A DNA stretch of 64,000 nucleotides from an uncultured Lewinella sp. (GTDB taxonomy: Bacteria; Bacteroidota; Bacteroidia; Chitinophagales; Saprospiraceae). Location: contig CALMYQ010000052.1 in NCBI GenBank assembly GCA_937873655.1, forward strand, positions 1 to 64,000. Direction: 5' to 3'. Both the position numbers and the translations under genes were made by a program. Position 1 is the first letter of the stretch. Every line of letters begins with the position of its first letter. This document shows, one piece after another, positions 41,080 through 48,719 of the stretch. The notes beneath the pieces were generated by a model, which was not told the DNA's origin, ran no database searches, and was given only the letters and a program-made list of their open reading frames with translations.

Positions 41080-42942
41080 CTATTCTGCCTTTGGTTTGTT
41101 TTTCCATACTTCAACCGCAAAATCATCCACATAAACGGGCTGCTGCTGCAACTCGACGTAAACCTGAAGTTTGTCGTTCTCCCGGGCGTCAATGGGTATC
41201 CGGTAATAAAAATCCACCAACCCCCATTCACCGCTTTTTCCGCCCCACAGGCTGGATTCAGGATTGTCCAATTTATTATCGATCCGAACCCGGATGGTTT
41301 TGACGGGTTTTCCTTTTTTGTCCAGCCGGCAAAAAAAAGAGGGCATCAGGTACCATGGGAATTCTTTTACGTCTTTCTTGCACCAAGCCTTGATCCGGAC
41401 ATAGTCGCCGGCCTGAACACCCATTTCATACAATTGGCGGTCGACAAGCGGAAAGAGATCGTTCCCTGTTCCCGGAACCAGCTTTAGCCCGTGCTCGCTG
41501 TTAAATACCCCCGGATGGATTACATACGCGGAATCAGGCCCCGGTATTTCGAAATCCTTCCAGATGGGAACGCCTGTCATGGCCAGCCGGCTGGTGTCCG
41601 GTTGGATCTCCCCGGAATCAAAGGCGATCAGTATGCTTTTATCCATTTTGGTTTTTCCAAAGGTCGACCAGTAATAGCCGGCTTTGCCGAATTCAGGCCA
41701 GAGTATGCCCCGGGCGTGTTGCCAGGTCTGGAATATATTAAGGGCAATGCAAAACACGATGAATGCGCTAACCAGGATCTTCATGCCCCATTGCCGCAAA
41801 TTGTAATGGAGAAACCAGGCTATTGGAAAAGCCAGCAAAGGCGCGGCTTCCACCATGGGCCTCGAACCGATCTCGTTGATATAATACCCGCACCACCAAC
41901 TGTAGGCGAAATAAACGTGCAAGGGGAAAAATACCAGGACCGGGATCAACCAGTTTCTTTGACGGGCAAGATAAATCAGGCCGAACAATGATAGGATCAT
42001 TACGGGAGAGTAGGGGAGCCAGCCGTTCTGGAATCCGAACAATCCCGGGCCGATCTTTGGCCGGCTGAAGTAGAACCTCTCCTCGCCGTAGCTGTAAAAC
42101 AGCCAATGCCCGGATGAGATTTTCCAGTAAAGCATTTGAATGAGCCCGCAAAGAACAAAAGACGCTGCTGCCAAGCCGATCAGCTTTATATTGGACCGCA
42201 AAACAAGCCATTGCGTTTTCAGGTTGCGTTCCATCCCAAGCCCGTAAAACAGCGGAATGGCCAGGCAAACGAATTCGACCGGCCGGATCAGCGTGATCAT
42301 CCCGGCACTGAATCCGATCATCAGGGCCGTATTTTTTGCAGGAGACCGGTAGAATTGCCAGGTCGCATAGATCAGCAGGCAATACAAGGAAAACAGGTAA
42401 CTGTGCGCCATCGGCCCCCTGAATACTTCAAAGTGAAAGACGATACTCCCCAATGTAACGGCCAGAATGGTCAGGCCCGCGATTTTCGGACCGACTTCGG
42501 ACCGCAATACCTTGAAAAGCAAAGGCAGTCCCAGGAAAAAATAAAATAAATTAGCCAGGTGAATCCAGAATACATAAGGTGTGGAATAGCCGTCCCGGGG
42601 ATAACCGAGCACCACCGCTGCCAGGTGGCCGATCAGGAAGAACGGCAGCTCCATTATGGCAACCCCTGAGGTGTACTTGTTGACATAATGCCCGTTGTCG
42701 GCCAGGGTCAACACATCTCCGCGCCCGGGCAGGGTCGGCTTTTCGTCCTTCACGTAATTGAATCGCGCAAGATAGGTGTTTCGCATATCGCCGATATCGC
42801 CGTAAAGGAACAAGGCAGGCAAGTAAGCATAATACCCCCATCCGTCACCGCCGACAGCAATATTGACCGGCCAGCGCTTGTAGTAAAAAAAGGCCGTGAT
42901 GTAAATTATTCCGATCACCAATAAAATAAAACGGAACCGCAT
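41080..42942 (-). CDS. Multi-pass membrane protein, GT-C glycosyltransferase-like (about 620 aa)
   Basis: Roughly ten to eleven TM helices over residues ~5-425, then a soluble beta-rich C-terminal domain (about 430-620). An early periplasmic loop with GGDGWGYYAYLPALFLYGD carries an Asp after helix 1, where GT-C (GT39/PMT-like) enzymes keep their catalytic acid. Further blocks are FRGPMAHSYLFSLYCLLIYA and LIRPVEFVCLAIPLFYG. The C-terminal part (KIWKD.. to YVDDFAVEVWKNK) resembles a jelly-roll. I choose ATG 42942 because a TACTTTTG -7 box (42970-42963, minus) lies inside the longer frame. It would use a lipid-linked sugar; substrate unknown. It converges on the SxtJ-like gene with 6 bp between stops. 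Confidence 0.8.
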   Translation of the reverse strand: MRFRFILLVIGIIYITAFFYYKRWPVNIAVGGDGWGYYAYLPALFLYGDIGDMRNTYLARFNYVKDEKPTLPGRGDVLTLADNGHYVNKYTSGVAIMELPFFLIGHLAAVVLGYPRDGYSTPYVFWIHLANLFYFFLGLPLLFKVLRSEVGPKIAGLTILAVTLGSIVFHFEVFRGPMAHSYLFSLYCLLIYATWQFYRSPAKNTALMIGFSAGMITLIRPVEFVCLAIPLFYGLGMERNLKTQWLVLRSNIKLIGLAAASFVLCGLIQMLYWKISSGHWLFYSYGEERFYFSRPKIGPGLFGFQNGWLPYSPVMILSLFGLIYLARQRNWLIPVLVFFPLHVYFAYSWWCGYYINEIGSRPMVEAAPLLAFPIAWFLHYNLRQWGMKILVSAFIVFCIALNIFQTWQHARGILWPEFGKAGYYWSTFGKTKMDKSILIAFDSGEIQPDTSRLAMTGVPIWKDFEIPGPDSAYVIHPGVFNSEHGLKLVPGTGNDLFPLVDRQLYEMGVQAGDYVRIKAWCKKDVKEFPWYLMPSFFCRLDKKGKPVKTIRVRIDNKLDNPESSLWGGKSGEWGLVDFYYRIPIDARENDKLQVYVELQQQPVYVDDFAVEVWKNKPKAE

Positions 42943-42962
42943 ACGATATTTGTAGTACGGAA

Positions 42963-42970
42963 CAAAAGTA
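42963..42970 (-). promoter_or_regulatory. -7 box TACTTTTG for the GT-C-like gene
   Basis: Perfect TAnnTTTG on the minus strand, 20 nt upstream of the ATG at 42942. It supports that start over the ATG at 42975. No convincing -33 element. Confidence 0.5.
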
Positions 42971-43038
42971 ACCAAAGGCCGTCAAGGCGTGAAACCCTGC
43001 GGCCTAAACTTTGTTTTTAACAAAAAATACGGTTTAAC

Positions 43039-43941
43039 ATGCGAAATTACCTGACCATCTTGCTGGTTTTAGTCCTTGGGTTCAACGCGCTTCAGGCTCA
43101 AACGGCTTATGAGCCTTCCGAAAAATCGCTCCTCTGGGAAATTTCGGGCAAATCCCTGGAATCGCCCTCCTTCCTTTTCGGCACCATACACCTGATCCCG
43201 AAATCGGATTACTTCTTTACCGAAACCATGGAATCCACCTTCAAAAAGGCCAAACAGGTGACTTTCGAGATCGATATGGAGGAAATGAACGACATGTCCG
43301 CCATGTTCTCCATGATCGGTAAAATGTATATGGCCGACGGTAAAAAACTGCGCGACCTCCTCTCAACAGAAGACTACGAAAAGGTCAAAACCCATTTCGA
43401 CGGCATGGGCCTTCCGTTTGCTTTCCTGGAAAGGGTCAAACCCATGTTCCTCTCCGTAATGACCGATCCGGATGCCATGACCCTGCAAATGGACGGCGGT
43501 GATGACGGCGGCATGCTTTCTTATGAAATGCAACTCACCGAAATGGCCCAAAATCAGGACAAGGATATTCAAGGCCTTGAAACCATGGACTTTCAGATGA
43601 GCCTCTTCGACAGCATTCCCTACGACGCACAGGCCCAAATGCTGGTCAAAGCCATTGATGCTGAAAAAGAGGACGGCGGCCAGCTCGATGACATGGTCAA
43701 GCTATACAAGCAACAGGATATTCAGTCCATGTATTCCATGATGAACACCGACGAAGGACTTGGCGGTTTTGACGATGTCCTCCTGCTTCGCCGCAACCGG
43801 AGCTGGATTCCGGTCATGGAAAAAATGATGAACCAGAATTCCACCTTTTTTGCAGTCGGCGCCGGCCACCTCGGCGGGCCCGAAGGCGTAGTCGCCTTGC
43901 TGCGAAAAGCCGGATATACGGTTACGGCGGTTAGTCATTAG
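43039..43941 (+). CDS. TraB/GumN family protein (300 aa)
   Basis: Exported TraB/GumN-family protein. Signal peptide about residues 1-20 (MRNYLTILLVLVLGFNALQA). The diagnostic first block LLWEISGKSLESPSFLFGTIHLIPKSDYF contains G-T-x-H. The last block FFAVGAGHLGGPEGVVALLRKAGYTV contains the second conserved G-x-x-H-L. Between them lie Glu-rich helices (FEIDMEEMNDMSAMFSMI). Family members are suspected metal-dependent peptidases of the Tiki type, with the two His-containing motifs at the proposed metal site. It is a single gene; a long stretch of repeats follows immediately. Confidence 0.92.
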   Translation: MRNYLTILLVLVLGFNALQAQTAYEPSEKSLLWEISGKSLESPSFLFGTIHLIPKSDYFFTETMESTFKKAKQVTFEIDMEEMNDMSAMFSMIGKMYMADGKKLRDLLSTEDYEKVKTHFDGMGLPFAFLERVKPMFLSVMTDPDAMTLQMDGGDDGGMLSYEMQLTEMAQNQDKDIQGLETMDFQMSLFDSIPYDAQAQMLVKAIDAEKEDGGQLDDMVKLYKQQDIQSMYSMMNTDEGLGGFDDVLLLRRNRSWIPVMEKMMNQNSTFFAVGAGHLGGPEGVVALLRKAGYTVTAVSH

Positions 43942-43943
43942 GT

Positions 43944-44034
43944 GTAAGTCGTAAGTTGTAAGTCGTAAGTTGTAAGTTGTAAGTTGTAAGTTGTAAGTCG
44001 TAAGTTGTAAGTCGTAAGTTGTAAGTCGTAAGTC
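43944..44034. repeat. Thirteen tandem copies of the 7-mer GTAAGTY
   Basis: Exact head-to-tail 7-bp units, each GTAAGTC or GTAAGTT, begin 3 bp after the stop codon of the TraB/GumN gene. Related fragments continue to about 44084 (AAGTTGTAAGTCAACAGTTGTAAGT). There are no spacers, so this is not CRISPR. The unit contains no stop codon in two frames but is outside any gene. Confidence 0.92.
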
Positions 44035-44038
44035 AGGG

Positions 44039-44058
44039 TCCTGAGCGCAGTCGAAGGA
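44039..44058. repeat. TCCTGAGCGCAGTCGAAGGA dispersed-repeat motif
   Basis: This 20-bp imperfect palindrome (TCCT...AGGA ends) matches a short motif that I recall as very common in intergenic DNA of many bacterial genomes and assemblies. It interrupts the GTAAGTY repeat material. Origin and function are unknown to me. Confidence 0.6.
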
Positions 44059-44210
44059 TAAGTTGTAAGTCAACAGTTGTAAGTAGGATCCGTCCATATC
44101 GGAACTTTTGACGGACTATCGACTAACGACGGCCTGTTCGCGCAACAACAATGGACTTCTCCGATTTGCATTCGCGCAATACCGATGCCTTTCCCCTGAT
44201 TGAGCTGCCC

Positions 44211-44420
44211 AGAAAAGCGGTCCGTTAGGATCGAAATACCTGTAGCACCCCGGCAACGACGTAAGCCACCGGCCCTACAGGCCGGGAACCCAATATTCGA
44301 ACCAAGTGCTGCAGATATCGCGGGCCTACGGCCCGCGCTGGGAAATCCCGTTCAATCTTTACCCTTGGGCTCGCAGCCATTAAACATTGGTTCTTTGTTA
44401 CAAACGCCGCTGCCATTTCG
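44211..44420. repeat. Intergenic element with three short-loop hairpins
   Basis: In order: GGTCC-GTTA-GGATC (44219-44232, one mispair); CCGGCC-CTACA-GGCCGG (44269-44285, perfect); CGCGGGCC-TAC-GGCCCGCG (44319-44337, perfect 8-bp stem). The stem-loops carry TAC/CTACA/GTTA loops and are spaced by about 40-50 bp. A small open frame on the minus strand across it has no family features. It looks like a REP/MITE-type repeat rather than a gene; other copies in the genome would confirm it. Confidence 0.55.
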
Positions 44421-44423
44421 TTT

Positions 44424-44465
44424 CTTTAACCTTTAACCTTTAACCTTTAACCTTTAACCTTTAAC
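44424..44465. repeat. Six tandem copies of the 7-mer CTTTAAC
   Basis: Exact head-to-tail repeats with a partial seventh copy (CTTA). They end 14 bp before the stop of the NlpC/P60 gene. Same period (7 bp) as the GTAAGTY array 400 bp away. Confidence 0.92.
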
Positions 44466-44479
44466 CTTATGCCCCCTAT

Positions 44480-45703
44480 TCAATCCGCCAGCCTGACATC
44501 CTCAAGCCTACCAACACCGTTTTCGCCCGGCGTCATGCGCCTTGCCCGCACCAGGGTCTCCAGCCGGTGAGGAGCGAAATCGATATCTCCCCGGCGGAGG
44601 CTCTGGATCCGTACGCCCGGATTATCGGCGCCGGAATGGATCATTCGCCCCTCTCCGATATAAATGCCTACGTGGGTGATCTTTTCCTTTTGATCGGAAG
44701 TGGCCTTTCTCCCGAAAAACAGAAAATCGCCGGGAACCAGATTGGCCAGGGTCGAATCGGTCGGCACTTCCTCGCCTGCGGTGACTTGCTGTGAGGCATC
44801 CCTGGGCAGCAACAACCCGTTGAGGTAATAAACGGTTTTGGTGAAGCCGCTGCAGTCCATGCCTTTCGGGGAGGCGCCGCCCCAGAGATAAGGCCTGCCG
44901 ATGAAGGTATTGGCAGTGGCCAGTATATTGGCGGTAACGGGATCGCGGTCAGCAAGCCAATCCGTATAGGAGGTCAGTTCAGCGGCAGGCGCCCAGGCGG
45001 TGCGGCCGTCGGGGTACCCCAGGCGGGCCCAGTTGCCCTCCCGGCCCAGATCCAACAAGATATCTCCGGTCACCAGATCGCCCACTGGAAGGCTTCCCTG
45101 GTCGGGTTCGGAGCGGGCGATGCCGTAATCGGCTATAAAGATAAGCCTGGAGGATTGCTGCCATTTTTCGGCTTCTTCTCTGGAAACGGCGATAAAGCCG
45201 CCCGGGTCAAGCCAACCCAGATACTGGTCGGGGGTCTGGATGAGCGACCATTCTCCTTCTTTTTTGTAGACCCTGATCACGGTACCGAGCAGGGCCTGGG
45301 TGGAGAGCTCTTTGGAATGGCCCGCCTCCGACCGGATATTGCAAACCGATACGTTGACGATGCCCCAGGTTTTTTCGGCCAGATCGGCGGCGGGCAGCAG
45401 CGCGATGTTCAGCTCGGGCGCCGGGGTCATTTCCCAGGAGGCAACGGCTTTCTTCAGGGCTTCCAGGGCGCCGGCTTGGTTGGTCTGGCCGTTCAGCATC
45501 CATTTCTTGTCGACCCATTCCGGAGTAACCTCAAATATCGCTACCCTTTTATCCGGAGCGAATTCCATTTTCAGGGCATCCAGATCCTGTTGGGCCGGGA
45601 TGGGGAAGGCGGCGGTAGGCTGTTTACAACCGGACAGCCCGAGGCAAAGCAGCAAAAGGCCGAAGAAGAAAGAAGGGCTGAGCAACCGGATTGGTGACAT
45701 CAT
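44480..45703 (-). CDS. Lipoprotein NlpC/P60 (C40) cell-wall hydrolase with SH3 domains (about 407 aa)
   Basis: Predicted gamma-D-glutamyl-diamino acid or related endopeptidase acting on peptidoglycan peptides. I use ATG 45703 (or the next ATG at 45700), which opens a lipoprotein signal peptide with lipobox LGLSGC. The longer frame runs backward into the gap after the beta-helix gene and lacks a signal. An N-terminal domain (about 40-140) is followed by two bacterial SH3-like domains: STQALLGTVIRVYKKEGEWSLIQTPD, and GDLVTGDILLDLGREGNWARLGYPDGRTAW. The C-terminal NlpC/P60 domain has Cys284 in GMDCSGFTKTVYYL, His344 in ITHVGIYIGEGRMIHSG, and a third polar residue near DFAPHRL. Lies 136 bp after the beta-helix gene, same strand. 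Confidence 0.92.
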   Translation of the reverse strand: MMSPIRLLSPSFFFGLLLLCLGLSGCKQPTAAFPIPAQQDLDALKMEFAPDKRVAIFEVTPEWVDKKWMLNGQTNQAGALEALKKAVASWEMTPAPELNIALLPAADLAEKTWGIVNVSVCNIRSEAGHSKELSTQALLGTVIRVYKKEGEWSLIQTPDQYLGWLDPGGFIAVSREEAEKWQQSSRLIFIADYGIARSEPDQGSLPVGDLVTGDILLDLGREGNWARLGYPDGRTAWAPAAELTSYTDWLADRDPVTANILATANTFIGRPYLWGGASPKGMDCSGFTKTVYYLNGLLLPRDASQQVTAGEEVPTDSTLANLVPGDFLFFGRKATSDQKEKITHVGIYIGEGRMIHSGADNPGVRIQSLRRGDIDFAPHRLETLVRARRMTPGENGVGRLEDVRLAD

Positions 45704-45839
45704 AATGAGGCATTTACCGGCCAATTTAGTTGAATCCCCTGAAAATTCAAGAGCCGGGCGGAATTTTATCCGACCGGCTCTTTGGAAGCGTGTTTGAAAA
45801 GGTTTGTAAAGAATCGGGTCTTGAGATCCCGAGGGTATT

Positions 45840-46844
45840 TTATTTGTTGCCTCTGATGGTAAAGCTACCGGTAGAAGCGGTGCTGTTGGCTTGAGCGTGG
45901 GTGCTGGGCTGACCGGCTGTTGTTCCGTTGTCCGTTTGCAGCGCTGCGATATTTTCTTCGATCCGGCAACCGTTGAGGATGGAGCTGCAAGCGCCCCGGC
46001 CTTTGCGGATGTCATAAGTAGCGCCGGTAGCGCCGCCGCTGACCATCGAAGAATTGTTGATAAAGATGCAATTGAGGAAAAGCGGGCGGGTGGTGCCGTT
46101 GTTTACGGTATTGTAAACGCTGCCGCCGTAGCTTGCGATGTTGCCTTCAAAGCTGCAATCCCGGATTTGAGGGGTGCACTGACCGTCCTGACCGTCGTTG
46201 TAGATGGCGCCGCCGTCCATATGGGCTTTGTTTTGGGTGAATTGGCAATTCAGGATGGACGGGCTGCATTTTTGGGTGCCGGCGAAGTTGAACATGGCGG
46301 CGCCCCAGTTGGCCAGGTTGCCCCGGAATGCGCAGTTGCGGATCGTAGGGGAAGCGGATTCGTTGTACCAGGCGGCGCCGCTGGTAGCTGCTTCGCCTAC
46401 GCGGCCGATTGCGTCGGCGTTGCCGCCCGTGATGATAAAGCCGTCAACGATGGTTTGGCTGCTAACGTTTTTGGCTGTCACTACGGTGTAAACATTGTCA
46501 GATACCTGATTTTTGGCGCCGATTTCGCCGCTCAGAATGGTAGGATTGGAGGAGATATTGCGATCATCCAGGCTGGATTCGATTCCGGTGAAGCCACCGA
46601 AGAGGGAAACACCCTCAACCAGTTGGAAGGTTGCGTAGCGATCCGTACCGGTAGTCGGCGTATGTACGCCGGATGCTACCCAGATCTCGTCGCCTGCCTT
46701 TGCAATTGAAAGTGCGTATTGAAGATTCGTAGCAGTTGCCCAGGAAATTCCATTTCCGGAACCGCCTTCTTTTACGTGGATCGTTCTTGCATGTAGCGGT
46801 AAACATGCAATCGCCAAAACCCAAATTGCCAAACCCTTTTTCAC
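45840..46844 (-). CDS. Exported right-handed parallel beta-helix protein (334 aa)
   Basis: Signal peptide about residues 1-19 (MKKGLAIWVLAIACLPLHA). The opening TIHVKEGGSGNGISWATATNLQYALSIAKAGDEIWVASGVH is typical of DUF1565/polymorphic-OMP-like beta-helix proteins. Repeated rungs follow (TIRNCAFRGNLANWGAAMFN, SILNCQFTQNKAHMDGGAIYN, QIRDCSFEGNIASYGGSVYN, LFLNCIFINNSSMVSGGA), each with N-C-x-F at the turn. The C-terminus (STGSFTIRGNK) is not a recognisable T9SS sorting domain, unusual for such proteins in this phylum, so it may be periplasmic, or the domain has been lost. Likely a surface-glycan-binding or structural protein; no lyase residues are evident. Confidence 0.85.
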   Translation of the reverse strand: MKKGLAIWVLAIACLPLHARTIHVKEGGSGNGISWATATNLQYALSIAKAGDEIWVASGVHTPTTGTDRYATFQLVEGVSLFGGFTGIESSLDDRNISSNPTILSGEIGAKNQVSDNVYTVVTAKNVSSQTIVDGFIITGGNADAIGRVGEAATSGAAWYNESASPTIRNCAFRGNLANWGAAMFNFAGTQKCSPSILNCQFTQNKAHMDGGAIYNDGQDGQCTPQIRDCSFEGNIASYGGSVYNTVNNGTTRPLFLNCIFINNSSMVSGGATGATYDIRKGRGACSSILNGCRIEENIAALQTDNGTTAGQPSTHAQANSTASTGSFTIRGNK

Positions 46845-47573
46845 GGTGTCTCTTTTTGAAGTTGGATTGAAAAAACAAATTCCAGCGTTCTTTCAACATC
46901 GTTGCAAAAAACAAGCCAAAGCAAGTCCGCAACGCTGAGAATGAAGCGATCAAAAAGAAAGGCAAAATGTTTTGGGTATGATCTCAAGGTTTATCAGGCC
47001 TTAAGATACACGGGATTGTTGGTTGTCAAATAATAAATCAAACGCCCGGATCTCTCCGGAAAAAAATTGGGATTGAAAAAAAATAGTCAATATGGCTTTT
47101 AGGGTTGTGCCGTTGGGGACGGCGACTAAAGACGATTGCAATTGGATGGATAAGGGATTGTAAAAACAAATAAACGTAATTCTTTTGGATTGCATTGCAA
47201 TGATAGGGCGATATTTTTGATCTGCCAAACTTTTTTTATTCTTTCATGGGCAGAATTTTTATATGGTATCGTTTTGTGAGAAAACGGTCAATTTCTTTCG
47301 GGAATGGTGAATTTGATCTAAAAACCGGTCCGTTTTGAATCAAAATTAAATTTTATACGTATCTTTCCGCAGATAAAGTTGTGTTATTTCCCCCCTTGAA
47401 ACAGGCACGCGAGGACTAGTTCCTTGAGGGTCTGTTTAATAGAAGCTTAAAAAAGAGCATATCTGCTATCTATCTGCCGTTTCATCGCTGTGGTTCATAA
47501 GGCTGTTTATTGGTGATCAATGCAAGTTTGCTGATAAATGCCTATATTTCGGAAATCCTAAATTTATAATACC
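46845..47573. other. 729-bp AT-rich intergenic region without recognised gene
   Basis: This is the longest noncoding stretch in the window. It separates the minus-strand beta-helix gene from the plus-strand PorP operon. A 75-codon open frame on the minus strand (47001-47228) has no family signature. TATATTTC near 47543 resembles a -7 box but ends in C instead of G. I see no hairpin terminator or RNA gene. It may hold control sites for the PorP operon. Confidence 0.5.
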
Positions 47574-48686
47574 ATGAACGTTCAGTACATATCCCAAAAC
47601 TATTTGCAATTGTACGCCTTTAAAAAACGCAAAGATTTGAAACAGATTTACCTGCTTTTGGCCCTGCTGTTCGCAGGAACCTTAAGTGCGCAAGACATCC
47701 ACTACTCCCAATTCTACAACGCTCCTTTTGTTCTGAACCCTGGCCTGACAGGGATTTTTGGCGGAGATGTAAGAGTCACCGGAAATTTTCGCAACCAATG
47801 GCACCGGGTCCCCGTGGATTATACCACCTTCTCCGCAGCCGTAGATATGAACTTCATCAACCGGACCGCCAGGAAAGGATTCTTCTCCGGCGGCCTGGCA
47901 TTTACCCGGGACCAGGCCGGCTATTCCAAGCTGCAACTCGTCAACCTGGGCCTCAACGGCTCCTACACCCGCGCCTTCGACGATAACTTCTTCGGAACCA
48001 TCGGCGCCCAATTAGGGGTCAACAGCCGGCGGTTCAAAACCGACCAGCTTTCCTTCGATGAGCAGTTCGACCAATACCAGGGCGTGTACATCCCCGGATC
48101 GCCGACCGGAGAGAATTTTACCAATACCAGCAATTTTTTCCTCGACTTCGGCCTGGGCATCAACTTCAGGGTCCAGGAACTGAAACGCAACCAACTGGTC
48201 GACTTGCTCACCAAGCGGTCGAAACTGGATTTCGGGATCGGCGTGTTCCACCTGAACCAGCCCGACCAGGCTTTCTTCGCCGGGGAAAAGGTCAAACTCC
48301 CCATGCGATTCAGCCCTTACCTCATGGGAGTCCTGCAACTCAGCAGCAGCCTTGATCTGGCCGGCAATGTTTACGGCCAATTCCAGACCGTCTACCAGGA
48401 ATACCTGGGCATGCTCGGCCTGAATATCCATCTCAGCCGGACCCTCGGCCGGCAATTTGCCGTGCAACCCGGACTTGGGTACAGGTTCAACAACGTGTTC
48501 GGCGATGCCTGGATTCCGAATATCCAAGCCACTTACAACAATTGGCGGGTAGGGTTCAGTTATGACCTTAACCGTTCGGATTTTAAAGTGGCAACGGACC
48601 GCCGCGGCGGGCCCGAAGTGTCGATCCGGTACATCTTCCGATCTGTGCCGGCATTGCCTTACTTTAAATTCTGCCCCCTGATCTGA
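47574..48686 (+). CDS. PorP/SprF-family type IX secretion membrane protein (370 aa)
   Basis: Outer-membrane beta-barrel of the PorP/SprF family. The signal peptide lies at about residues 22-40 (KQIYLLLALLFAGTLSAQ), after an extra N-terminal stretch; no better start is visible. The diagnostic opening DIHYSQFYNAPFVLNPGLTGIFGGDVRVTGNFRNQW follows at once. The rest consists of amphipathic strands, including FFLDFGLGINFRVQ and PYLMGVLQLSSSLDLAGNVYGQF. It ends FDLNRSDFKVATDR.. VSIRYIFR. SprF-like proteins assist secretion or attachment of cargo with type B (gliding-motility-type) sorting domains. The two downstream genes, an OmpA-family protein and such a cargo, make this a classic unit. Confidence 0.95.
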   Translation: MNVQYISQNYLQLYAFKKRKDLKQIYLLLALLFAGTLSAQDIHYSQFYNAPFVLNPGLTGIFGGDVRVTGNFRNQWHRVPVDYTTFSAAVDMNFINRTARKGFFSGGLAFTRDQAGYSKLQLVNLGLNGSYTRAFDDNFFGTIGAQLGVNSRRFKTDQLSFDEQFDQYQGVYIPGSPTGENFTNTSNFFLDFGLGINFRVQELKRNQLVDLLTKRSKLDFGIGVFHLNQPDQAFFAGEKVKLPMRFSPYLMGVLQLSSSLDLAGNVYGQFQTVYQEYLGMLGLNIHLSRTLGRQFAVQPGLGYRFNNVFGDAWIPNIQATYNNWRVGFSYDLNRSDFKVATDRRGGPEVSIRYIFRSVPALPYFKFCPLI

Positions 48687-48719
48687 TCATTTTCCCAAAT
48701 TACCGTTTTTCTTACCCGC

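Noticed and set aside
43944..44034. CRISPR-like repeat array
   Set aside because: Units are 7 bp and directly joined, without spacers, and no cas gene is present. The array at 1-71 fails the same test.
44225..44416. 63-codon minus-strand frame over the hairpin element
   Set aside because: Its sequence is dictated by the palindromes of the repeat; no independent coding evidence.
47001..47228. 75-codon minus-strand frame in the long gap before PorP
   Set aside because: AT-rich, no family features, no promoter; kept only as part of the gap description.
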